This document shows positions 1-7,280 of a stretch of 64,000 nt of DNA, piece by piece. Within the stretch, counting starts at the first letter, position 1. Each line of letters begins with the position of its first letter. A model generated the notes under the pieces. The model saw only the letters and a program-made list of their open reading frames with translations, did no database searches and had not been told where the DNA came from. A program made the position numbers and the translations under genes. Origin of the DNA: Paraburkholderia hospita (lineage in GTDB: Bacteria; Pseudomonadota; Gammaproteobacteria; Burkholderiales; Burkholderiaceae). The stretch spans positions 1,860,001 through 1,924,000 of the forward strand of contig NZ_CP026106.1 in assembly GCF_002902965.1 (NCBI RefSeq), given 5' to 3'.

Positions 1-1
1 G

Positions 2-688
2 AAGGCGGGCGTCGTGCGCGTCGGCGTGTTCATGGACTATCCGCCGTTCGGCTCGATTGGCCCGGACATGAAGCCGCAAGGCTATGACATCGACGTCGCG
101 AACCTGATCGGCAAGTCGCTTGGCGTCAAGGTGGAGCTGGTGGCCGTGACGGGCGACAACCGCATGGCCTATCTCGCCGACCACAAGGCGGACATGCTGC
201 TCTCCGTCGGCCAGACGCCCGAGCGCGAGAAGGTAATCGACTTCTCGCAGCCTTACGCGCCCTACTACCTCGCCGTGTTCGGACCGAAGTCGCTGAAGGT
301 GAAGGACGCGAACGATCTCGCGGGCAAGAGCATTTCGGTTGCGCGCGGCACGCTGGAGGACCTGAGCGTGACGAAGATCGCGCCACCGTCGGCGAACATC
401 AAACGTTTCGACGATCCGAACGGCGCTATTTCTGCATTTCTTTCTGGTCAGGTACAGTTGATGGTCGTCGGTAACGATGTGGGCGCGACGATACTCGCGC
501 GCCATCCCGCCAATGACCCGGAGCAGAAGTTCTCGCTGTTCAGTTCGCCCGACCACGTCGGCCTGAACAAGAACGAGCCGCGCCTCTTGAAGAAAGTCGA
601 CGAGACCATCGCACGTTCCCGCAAGGACGGCACGATGAACGCGATTTCGCAGAAGTGGCTGCGCGCGCCGCTGCCGGAAAACCTCTAA
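2..688 (+). CDS. Amino-acid ABC transporter periplasmic binding protein, 5' end cut off by the window
   Basis: Family-3 solute-binding protein (SBP_bac_3, HisJ/GlnH type) that captures a polar amino acid in the periplasm. The reading frame is open to the first base, so the signal peptide and N-terminus lie outside the window; an in-frame GTG at 14 is unlikely to be the true start because the protein begins mid-fold with VRVGVFMDYPPFG. The family pattern is visible: the PPFGS...GYDIDVA segment near the start, the QTPEREKVIDFS segment of the hinge region, and a C-terminal QKWL. Two permease genes follow in the same direction, so it is the first visible gene of an importer operon. The ligand cannot be told from sequence. 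No ATPase gene is visible; it may lie upstream. Confidence 0.85.
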   Translation, partial: KAGVVRVGVFMDYPPFGSIGPDMKPQGYDIDVANLIGKSLGVKVELVAVTGDNRMAYLADHKADMLLSVGQTPEREKVIDFSQPYAPYYLAVFGPKSLKVKDANDLAGKSISVARGTLEDLSVTKIAPPSANIKRFDDPNGAISAFLSGQVQLMVVGNDVGATILARHPANDPEQKFSLFSSPDHVGLNKNEPRLLKKVDETIARSRKDGTMNAISQKWLRAPLPENL

Positions 689-730
689 GTCTTTCTTTCG
701 ATCAGCCGATGTCACGATGAGCCGCATGCG

Positions 731-1486
731 ATGAGTTATACGTTCGATTTCAGCAGTTTCGACATGTATGCGGGGATGCTCGTGAGTGGCGTCGGCGTGA
801 CGCTCGGGCTGACGGCAGTATCGACGGTGCTGGGTGGGCTGGTCGGCATTGGTGGCGCGGTGGTGGCCTCGTCCGGGCCGAAATGGGCACGCGGGCTGAT
901 CGCGGCGTATGTCGAGGTGATCCGCAACACGCCGTTTCTGGTGCAGTTGTTCTTCGTGTTCTTCGGGCTGCCCAGCCTCGGCATTCATATCGACGAAATC
1001 CAGGCCGCCATATTCGCGATGACGGTCAACCTCGGTGCATACGCAATCGAAATCGTGCGCGCCGGCATTGACTCGATTCCGCGTGGACAGATTCAGGCGG
1101 CGCAGGCGCTTGGGCTTCAGCAACGGCAGGTGTTCCGACATGTCGTGTTGCCGCAAGCCGTGGCCAATGTGTTTCCGGCGTTGTTGAGCCAGGTGTTGAT
1201 CGTGATGCTTGGCTCGGCGGTCGTGTCGCAGATCTCGGTGCCCGATCTGACTTACGCGGCGAACTATATCCAGTCGCGCAACTTCCGTTCGTTCGAGGCG
1301 TACTTGATTATTACCGCGACGTATCTGGTGCTGTCGGTCGTGTTGCGGCAAGTGCTGAACCGGCTCGGCAAGGGCCTTTTCGCGGGACGTGCAGCGCGGT
1401 CTTCTGATGCTCCGCGCGGGTTGTTGCGCACGCTCTTCGCCATTCGCGGCGCACGCACCGCATCGACGACGGAGCGCTCGTCATGA
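731..1486 (+). CDS. Amino-acid ABC transporter permease (HisM/GlnP family)
   Basis: Inner-membrane permease of about 251 residues with several hydrophobic segments. The cytoplasmic EAA-loop signature, which docks the ATPase, is seen as QAAQALGLQQRQVFRHVVLP around residues 120-140; the usual first Glu is Gln here. The VIRNTPFLVQLFF motif near residue 60 is typical of the polar amino-acid uptake family. It follows the binding-protein gene after 42 bases and overlaps the next permease by 4 bases (ATGA), so the two permeases are translationally coupled and probably form a heterodimeric channel. Substrate is unknown. Confidence 0.88.
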   Translation: MSYTFDFSSFDMYAGMLVSGVGVTLGLTAVSTVLGGLVGIGGAVVASSGPKWARGLIAAYVEVIRNTPFLVQLFFVFFGLPSLGIHIDEIQAAIFAMTVNLGAYAIEIVRAGIDSIPRGQIQAAQALGLQQRQVFRHVVLPQAVANVFPALLSQVLIVMLGSAVVSQISVPDLTYAANYIQSRNFRSFEAYLIITATYLVLSVVLRQVLNRLGKGLFAGRAARSSDAPRGLLRTLFAIRGARTASTTERSS

Positions 1487-2139
1487 TCGAATTTACGCTT
1501 TGGGATATTGCGCGCAATCTGCTGCTCGCGGCGCGGTGGACGGTGTTGTTGTCGTTGATTGCGTTTGTTGGGGGCGGGGTTGTTGGGTTGGTGTTGCTCG
1601 CCATGCGCGTGTCGCCTTTGCCCTGGCTCAGGCGTGTTGTCGTGCTTTATGTGGAGTTGTTTCAGGGCACGCCGTTGCTGATGCAGCTGTTTCTCGCGTT
1701 TTTTGGGTTGCCGTTGATGGGGGTTGATGTGTCGCCCTGGGTCGCGGCTACTGTTACTTTGACGCTTTATACGAGTGCGTATCTTGCGGATATCTGGCGT
1801 GGCTGTGTCGAAGCGGTGCCTCGTGGGCAGTGGGCCGCAGGCGCGAGTCTCGGGATGACGTTTTCTCAGCAGTTGCGGTTTATTGTCTGGCCGCAGGCCT
1901 TGAAGATTGCTGTTGCGCCGACTGTTGGGTTTCTTGTGCAGGTTGTTAAGAGCACGGCTCTGACTTCTATTATCGGGTTCACCGAGTTGACCAAGACCGG
2001 GACCATGATTACTAATGCAGCGTTCAGGCCGTTTCCCATTTATGGCATGGTCGCACTGCTGTACTTTGCGATGTGTTTTCCACTTACGTGGTATGCGCGG
2101 GTTTTGGAGCGGCGGCAGAAGATCGCGCAGCAGCGTTAG
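1483..2139 (+). CDS. Amino-acid ABC transporter permease, second subunit
   Basis: Second permease of the importer, 218 residues, with the family motif ELFQGTPLLMQLFL and an EAA-like loop GASLGMTFSQQLRFIVWPQA near residue 125. Its start codon overlaps the stop of the previous gene (ATGA). From about base 1550 the codon use changes: third positions become rich in T and G (for example runs of gttg/ttgg), unlike the C/G-ending codons upstream, and this trend strengthens toward the palindromic repeat that begins 8 bases after the stop. It is intact and shows no frameshift. Confidence 0.87.
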   Translation: MIEFTLWDIARNLLLAARWTVLLSLIAFVGGGVVGLVLLAMRVSPLPWLRRVVVLYVELFQGTPLLMQLFLAFFGLPLMGVDVSPWVAATVTLTLYTSAYLADIWRGCVEAVPRGQWAAGASLGMTFSQQLRFIVWPQALKIAVAPTVGFLVQVVKSTALTSIIGFTELTKTGTMITNAAFRPFPIYGMVALLYFAMCFPLTWYARVLERRQKIAQQR

Positions 2140-2293
2140 TGGTTTTTGTCTGCGACGCTGGGTGGTCGGTTTGTCTTTGTGCTGGCATCCGTGTTATGCC
2201 TTCGCGGCGCGATCGGTTTGGTTGTTCTAGCCTTTGCGCTGGCATCCGCGCTTTGCCTTCGCGCTTCAAGCGTCGCCCCTGTGCGGGGCGGCA

Positions 2294-2327
2294 CCTACTT
2301 TTCTTTGCCGCCGCAAAGAAAAGTAGG
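2294..2327. repeat. Perfect 34-bp hairpin of the palindromic repeat, copy A left
   Basis: CCTACTTTTCTTTGC, four bases, then its exact complement GCAAAGAAAAGTAGG. This is the strongest local stem in the repeat and occurs four times in the window, twice per copy (also 2807-2840, 58942-58975 and 59454-59487), always in the same 34-base form. It could fold in RNA or as a DNA cruciform. Confidence 0.93.
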
Positions 2328-2806
2328 CAAAAGAAAGCGGCTAACACCGCTAATCTTTCTTCTTGCCTGAGGGCCCCCAACCGGTCTTACGCTTCACACG
2401 GCAATCACGTGACCCATGTTCGTTGCCAACGCTCTTGCGGTGCGCCTCACCCGCTTCTCGCACCCGCGCCTCACCATGCCGTGCCAGATATTCCACGGCC
2501 GCCCAGGTGGCAAACTGTGTGTAGGCCGTAGCACTGCACACGCCTCACTTCGGACCCGATAGCGCGCGCATACCTCCATGTAAGAGCGCCAAGCTATACC
2601 ACGCGACAACCTACACACAGTTTGCCACCTGGGCGGCACATACCATTCGCTGACGCCTGCCCGAGTACGGGTATCCGAAGCGGGTGAGGCGTTCATTCGA
2701 AGCGTTGGCAACGTACGCAAACAAAGACGCCGCCGTGTGAAGCGTAAGACCGTTTGGGGGCCCTCAGGCAAATACAAGAATTAGCGGTGTGAGCCGCTTT
2801 CTTTTG

Positions 2807-2840
2807 CCTACTTTTCTTTGCGGCGGCAAAGAAAAGTAGG
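2807..2840. repeat. Perfect 34-bp hairpin of the palindromic repeat, copy A right
   Basis: Mirror partner of the hairpin at 2294-2327, with the same arms. The midpoint of the two hairpins (2567) coincides with the midpoint of the inner GCCACCTGGGCGGC arms, which shows that the whole element is built as one palindrome. Confidence 0.93.
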
Positions 2841-3000
2841 TGCCGCCCCGCACAGGGGCGACGCTTGAAGCACGAAGGCAACACTCGGATGCCAGCGCAA
2901 AGGCAAACCGACCGAACGGCAACGCATAAGCCACGAAGGCACAACGCGGATGCCAGCGCAAAGACAAACCGACCACCCAGCGTCCGCCGACAAAAAAACC

Positions 3001-4272
3001 TTACTGCGTAGCCTTCCTAACCTTAGCCACATCCCCCGCGCCAACACCTGGCGCCCCATTATTCCATCCAGCCCGAATAAAAGTAAGCACCTCAGCGATC
3101 TGCTGATCATTCAGCACAGGCCCGTACTTGGGCATAGGATAAGCAGCAGGAACGCCACCAATCACAAGATCGCCAGTGCCATTAAGCGTGACATTGATCA
3201 ACGAAGAAGCATTCTTCTCGAGCACATTAGGATTCCCCGCCAGCGGCGCCAGCATAGGCGCAAACCCACGCCCATCCACCCCATGACAATGCATGCAGAA
3301 CGCCGTATAAACCCGTGCACCGGCATCATTAGCAGGCCGCGTCAGCGACACCTTAGTCGCCTTCGCGTCATACGCATAAGCCGGCCCGCCTGAGCCGCCC
3401 GCCGCCGGCAACGACTTCAGATATCGCGACATCGCAGCAACATCGACATCCGTCAGCGCCTGCGTGCTGTTGTTGATGACATCCGTCATCGAACCAAACG
3501 CCGACGCATGCTGATTCGCGCCCGTCTTCAAAAACTGCGCAACGTCCGCCTCGGACCAGCGGCCCAGACCAACGTTGTGCTCACCCGTCAGATTCGACGC
3601 GAACCAGTTGTCGATCGGGCTGCCCGACAGATACAGAGCACCACTTTCATCGAGTGCCTGCTCCTGGAACGCAATGCCACGCGGCGTATGACACGAGCCG
3701 CAGTGCCCAAGCCCCTGAATCAGATACGCACCGCGATTCCACGCGACGTCCTTACCCGTCTTGTCCTGGTACACGCCTTTCTCCAGAAAGACCATGTTCC
3801 AGAACTTCAGCGGCCAGCGCATGTTCAATGGCCACTTGATGTCCGGCTCGCGGTTTGCCTGCTTTATGGGCGCCACGCCATGCATGAAATACGTGTAAAG
3901 CGCGTGCATGTCGTCGTCGTTGACCTTCGCGTACGACGGATACGGCATCGCCGGATACAGGTTGTGGCCATCCTTCGCGATGCCCTCGCGCATCGCGCGC
4001 TTGAAGTCGTCCTCGCTGTACTGGCCAATGCCCGTCTCCGGATCAGGCGTAATGTTGGTCGAGTAGATCACGCCCATCGGCGTCATCATTTTCAGACCGC
4101 CAGTGAATGGCTTGCCGTGCGGCGTAGAGTGACACGCAATACAGTCGCCCGCCTTCGCCAGATATTCTCCACGTGTGACGAGCGCATCGTCGGCCGCGTG
4201 AGACAACGTGGGGAGCGCGAATGAAGCGGTAACGGCAGCAGCCAGCGCCAATGCCTTCAATGTCGTTTTCAT
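3001..4272 (-). CDS. Tri-heme cytochrome c subunit of a periplasmic dehydrogenase
   Basis: Electron-transfer subunit of 423 residues with a Sec signal peptide (residues 1-26, ending SHA) and three heme-binding CxxCH motifs: CIACH (44-48), CGSCH (191-195) and CMHCH (326-330). This is the usual build of cytochrome subunits of alcohol/aldehyde dehydrogenases, which pass electrons from a periplasmic cofactor enzyme to the respiratory chain. It lies 10 bases after the molybdopterin subunit gene, so it is the likely electron acceptor of that enzyme. The last ~100 codons, next to the palindromic repeat, use many A/T-ending codons unlike the rest of the gene. Substrate is not evident. Confidence 0.88.
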   Translation of the reverse strand: MKTTLKALALAAAVTASFALPTLSHAADDALVTRGEYLAKAGDCIACHSTPHGKPFTGGLKMMTPMGVIYSTNITPDPETGIGQYSEDDFKRAMREGIAKDGHNLYPAMPYPSYAKVNDDDMHALYTYFMHGVAPIKQANREPDIKWPLNMRWPLKFWNMVFLEKGVYQDKTGKDVAWNRGAYLIQGLGHCGSCHTPRGIAFQEQALDESGALYLSGSPIDNWFASNLTGEHNVGLGRWSEADVAQFLKTGANQHASAFGSMTDVINNSTQALTDVDVAAMSRYLKSLPAAGGSGGPAYAYDAKATKVSLTRPANDAGARVYTAFCMHCHGVDGRGFAPMLAPLAGNPNVLEKNASSLINVTLNGTGDLVIGGVPAAYPMPKYGPVLNDQQIAEVLTFIRAGWNNGAPGVGAGDVAKVRKATQ

Positions 4273-4282
4273 CGCCGGCCCC

Positions 4283-6520
4283 TTATGCGTTCATCAACTG
4301 GTTGCCGACAGGCAGCTGCCGCAACCGCTTGCCCGTCGCCGCATAGATCGCGTTGGCGATCGCGGGCTGCGCCGCAGCCGTTCCCGGCTCGCCGATACCG
4401 CCCGGCGCCTCGCTGCTCTTCACGATATGCACGTCGATGGTCGGCGTTTCGTTGATGCGCAGAATCCGGTAATCAGTGAAGTTGTTCTGCTGCACGCGGC
4501 CGCGATCAATCGTGATCTCGCTGTACAGCGCTGCCGTGATCGCGAAGATAATGCCGCCCTGGATCTGCGCTTCCACCGTGTTCGGGTTGACCACCATCCC
4601 GCAATCGACGGCGCACACCACGCGATTCACCCTCACCTCGCCCTGATCGACAGTGACGTCGGCCACCATCGAAAAGAAACTGCCGAACGCATGCATCACC
4701 GACACCCCGCGGCCCTGCCCCTTCGGCAACGTGCTGCCCCAGCCCGCCGCCTGCGTCGCTACGTTCAGCACGTTCAACGCGCGCGGCGATTTGCCGAGCA
4801 AGTCGCGCCGATACTTGACGGGATCGGTCTTCGTCTGCGCCGCGAGTTCGTCGATAAAGCTCTCGACGACGAACGTGCCGCGCGTCGGACCCACGCCGCG
4901 CCAGAACGCAGTCGGTATCGCGCGCGGCTCCTGGCGCACGTAATCGATGAGCTGATTCGGCAGGTCGTATGGCAGATCGGCAGCCACTTCGACGGCATCG
5001 GGATCGACCCCGTTCTTCACGGCAGGCGGCGCAAAACGCGACAGAATCGATGAGCCGACAATGCGATGCTGCCACGCAACCGGTTTGCCGTTCGCGTCGA
5101 GCCCTGCCGAAATCTTGTCGTAGTAGTACGGGCGATACATGTCGTGCTGGATGTCTTCCTCGCGCGTCCACGTCACCTTCACGGGCACGTTCAGCTGCTT
5201 TGCCACTTTCACAGCCTGCGTGACCATGTCGAATTCGAGCCTGCGTCCGAAGCCGCCGCCGAGCAGAAAGTTGTGAACGACGATCTTGTCCGGCGGCAGC
5301 CCCGTCACCGTCGCGCCCGCATCGCGCGCCCGCGTCGGCACCTGCGTGCCGACCCAGATCTCGCAGCTATCGGGCTTCACGTGCACCGTGCAGTTGACCG
5401 GCTCCATCGTTGCGTGCGCGAGGAACGGCTGCTGATAAACGGCATCGACGCGTGTCTTCGCCTGCGAGAACGCGTTGTTCACATCGCCGTCCTTGCGCGC
5501 GACCGCACCGTTGTTCTGCGACGCCTTCTCCATGTCGTCGACGATCGTCTTCATCGACACGGTTGCGCCCGCGCCTTCGTTCCATGTGATCTTCAACGCC
5601 GACGCGCCGCGTTTCGCCGCCCACGTGTGATCGCCGATCACGGCAACGCCGTTGTCGATCTTCACGATCTGCCGCACGCCGGGAATCTTCTTCGCAGCCG
5701 TATCGTCGACGCTCGCGAGCGTCCCGCCGAATACCGGGCAATTGACGATGGCCGCGTAGACCATGTCGGGCAAACGCACGTCGAGGCCGAAGATCGCGCT
5801 GCCGTCCACTTTCTCCGGCGAATCGAGACGCTTCGCCGGCGTGCCGATCAGCTTGAAGTCTTTCGGATCCTTCAGCGACACGTTCTGCGGCACGGGCAGC
5901 TTCGCGGCGGCATCGACGAGTTGGCCGTAGGCGATGCTGCGCTTCGTGTCTGCATGAATCACCTGGCCGTTCTCGGCATGGCACGACGCCGGGTCCACCT
6001 GCCACTGCTGCGCGGCCGCGTTGATCAGCAGCACACGCGTGGTCGCGCCCGCGCGCCGCATCGGTTCCCACGCATAGCGGATCGACGTCGAGCCGCCCGT
6101 CAGCTGGCCGCCGAGCAGCGGGTCCGTGAAGCGCGTTTCGTCGGGCGGCGCATGGTCGATCGTTACGCTGTCGAGCGGCACTTCGAGTTCTTCCGCGATC
6201 AGCATCGGGATCGACGTGTACACGCCTTGCCCCATCTCGACCTTCGGGATGATCAGCGTGACCTTGCCTGCCGTGTCGATCTGCACGAAAGCGTTCGGCG
6301 CGAGCACGCCGCTTTGCGGTGTCTCGACACCATCGCCGCCGATCACGGACTTGCGCACATCGCCCTGGCTTTGCGCAGGCATGCTAAAGCCGAGCATCAG
6401 GCCGCCGCCCGCCATCGCAGCGACACTCGCACTGAATTTCAAAAACGCACGGCGTGTGACTCGCGCGGCATCATCGTCGCGCGGCTTGCCGTTTTGTGCA
6501 TCGAGCAATCCTTGCGACAT
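4283..6520 (-). CDS. Molybdopterin-binding subunit, xanthine-dehydrogenase-family aldehyde/isoquinoline oxidoreductase type
   Basis: Catalytic subunit of 745 residues. The N-terminus carries a twin-arginine-type signal (TRRAFLKFSASVAAMAGGG), so export of a folded molybdoenzyme to the periplasm is expected. The family features are visible: the VEMGQGVYTSIPMLIAEEL segment, GGGFGRR in the cofactor-binding core (about residue 420) and, near the C-terminus, GGIGEPGTAA, whose Glu is the catalytic base in this family. It starts one base after the [2Fe-2S] subunit gene and is followed by a cytochrome c gene, the arrangement seen in periplasmic isoquinoline 1-oxidoreductase-like and membrane aldehyde dehydrogenases. 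The actual substrate cannot be inferred. Confidence 0.88.
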   Translation of the reverse strand: MSQGLLDAQNGKPRDDDAARVTRRAFLKFSASVAAMAGGGLMLGFSMPAQSQGDVRKSVIGGDGVETPQSGVLAPNAFVQIDTAGKVTLIIPKVEMGQGVYTSIPMLIAEELEVPLDSVTIDHAPPDETRFTDPLLGGQLTGGSTSIRYAWEPMRRAGATTRVLLINAAAQQWQVDPASCHAENGQVIHADTKRSIAYGQLVDAAAKLPVPQNVSLKDPKDFKLIGTPAKRLDSPEKVDGSAIFGLDVRLPDMVYAAIVNCPVFGGTLASVDDTAAKKIPGVRQIVKIDNGVAVIGDHTWAAKRGASALKITWNEGAGATVSMKTIVDDMEKASQNNGAVARKDGDVNNAFSQAKTRVDAVYQQPFLAHATMEPVNCTVHVKPDSCEIWVGTQVPTRARDAGATVTGLPPDKIVVHNFLLGGGFGRRLEFDMVTQAVKVAKQLNVPVKVTWTREEDIQHDMYRPYYYDKISAGLDANGKPVAWQHRIVGSSILSRFAPPAVKNGVDPDAVEVAADLPYDLPNQLIDYVRQEPRAIPTAFWRGVGPTRGTFVVESFIDELAAQTKTDPVKYRRDLLGKSPRALNVLNVATQAAGWGSTLPKGQGRGVSVMHAFGSFFSMVADVTVDQGEVRVNRVVCAVDCGMVVNPNTVEAQIQGGIIFAITAALYSEITIDRGRVQQNNFTDYRILRINETPTIDVHIVKSSEAPGGIGEPGTAAAQPAIANAIYAATGKRLRQLPVGNQLMNA

Positions 6521-6521
6521 G

Positions 6522-6977
6522 TCACGCCTCCTTCGCTGCCTGCTTCACAGCAGCGCGGATGCGGTTGTACGTGCCGCAGCGGCAGATATTGCCCGCCATC
6601 GCCGCGTCGATGTCGGCGTCGCTCGGGTTCGGGTTCTGCGCGAGCAGCGAAGCCGCCTGCATCACCTGTCCGGACTGACAGTAGCCGCATTGCACGACGT
6701 CGAGGTGCCGCCATGCCGCCTGCACTTTCTTGCCCGCGGGCGTGTCGCCGACGGCTTCGATCGTCGTGATCTTCTTGTCACCGACGGCCGCGATTGGCAG
6801 CACGCACGAGCGCACGGCCACGCCATCCAGATGCACGGTGCAGGCGCCGCATTGCGCGATGCCGCAGCCGAACTTCGTTCCCGTGAGACCGACGATATCG
6901 CGCAGCGCCCAGAGCACGGGCATGTCGGGCGGCGCGTCGATGGTATGAGACTGGCCGTTGATGTTCAGCGTTGCCAT
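6522..6977 (-). CDS. [2Fe-2S] subunit of the molybdopterin oxidoreductase
   Basis: Small iron-sulfur subunit of 151 residues carrying two clusters. The N-terminal ferredoxin-like cluster uses C38, C43, C46 and C58; the C-terminal all-alpha cluster uses C97, C100, C132 and C134 (CGYC ... CRCG). The start chosen is the ATG at 6977, giving [10 protein letters not shown], where the family begins; the frame could extend to 7040 but that adds 21 unrelated residues. It is the first gene of the three-gene operon and is co-transcribed with the catalytic subunit. No signal peptide is present, consistent with co-export as a complex through the Tat signal of its partner. Confidence 0.9.
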   Translation of the reverse strand: MATLNINGQSHTIDAPPDMPVLWALRDIVGLTGTKFGCGIAQCGACTVHLDGVAVRSCVLPIAAVGDKKITTIEAVGDTPAGKKVQAAWRHLDVVQCGYCQSGQVMQAASLLAQNPNPSDADIDAAMAGNICRCGTYNRIRAAVKQAAKEA

Positions 6978-7280
6978 GAGCGTATCCGTAAGTGGGGGTT
7001 TTTGTTTATCCGCCGACGCCCAACAAAATCCGGTCGACAACCGCGCTTTGTTAGACGTGGCGTGCTAATCACGCGGGGCCGGCGAGTGCATACGCATTGC
7101 GTCGATTCGTTGCGCATGCACGTTCGGGGATCGGCTCGACTGATTGTAGAAGGACGTTAAAAAACGTGCGTGCGAAGTGCCTGCGGCGGTCCGGGACAAT
7201 CGCGGGCCGCGCAGGTGTGCTTGCTGAAAGGAGAGGAAGGAAGCAACGCGGTCACCGCGTTGCTTCTTCAGAGAACGCGC
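6978..7280. other. Intergenic region: promoter side of the oxidoreductase operon and end of the bcs operon
   Basis: About 300 bases with no convincing gene. The left part must hold the promoter for the minus-strand oxidoreductase operon, but no clear -10/-35 pair stands out. The right part holds the terminator-like hairpin described separately. Confidence 0.5.
7239..7267 (-). terminator. Hairpin downstream of bcsC, probable terminator of the cellulose operon
   Basis: AAGCAACGCGG, loop TCA, CCGCGTTGCTT: an 11-bp perfect stem (extendable by about two pairs) 14 bases past the bcsC stop. In the direction of transcription it is followed by a pyrimidine-rich CCTTCCTCTCCTTTC tract rather than a pure T run. 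Confidence 0.65.

Larger units (their letters stand above)
2147..2996. repeat. Giant imperfect palindromic repeat, copy A (~850 bp)
   Basis: The whole 861-base gap between two convergent genes is one large imperfect palindrome centred near 2567. Outer arms: GCGACGCTGGGTGGTCGGTT near 2152 is mirrored by its near-complement near 2970-2990. Further in, each arm carries units of about 60-70 bases containing GGCATCCGCG...TTTGCCTTCG, then CGTCGCCCCTGTGCGGGGCG, a perfect hairpin, and GGGGGCCC. The innermost arms pair GCCGCCCAGGTGGCAAACTG (about 2499) with its complement (about 2617-2637). Several open frames cross it (for example in the arms, encoding FCLLFFAAAKKSR), but they recur by symmetry and are not believable genes. 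No transposase is present. A second copy is at 58734-59580. Function unknown; a non-autonomous mobile or gene-conversion-prone element is the simplest idea. Confidence 0.9.

Noticed and set aside
2294..2840. CRISPR array suggested by repeated 34-base hairpins
   Set aside because: Only two units per locus, mirror-oriented, with no regular spacers and no cas genes.
2084..2976. Small proteins in the palindromic repeats (FCLLFFAAAKKSR type)
   Set aside because: They arise by symmetry on both strands of the repeat, overlap each other and lack ribosome sites.
5066..6769. 567-codon open frame opposite the molybdopterin subunit
   Set aside because: Same cause: antisense frame, His/Arg-rich, no start signal.
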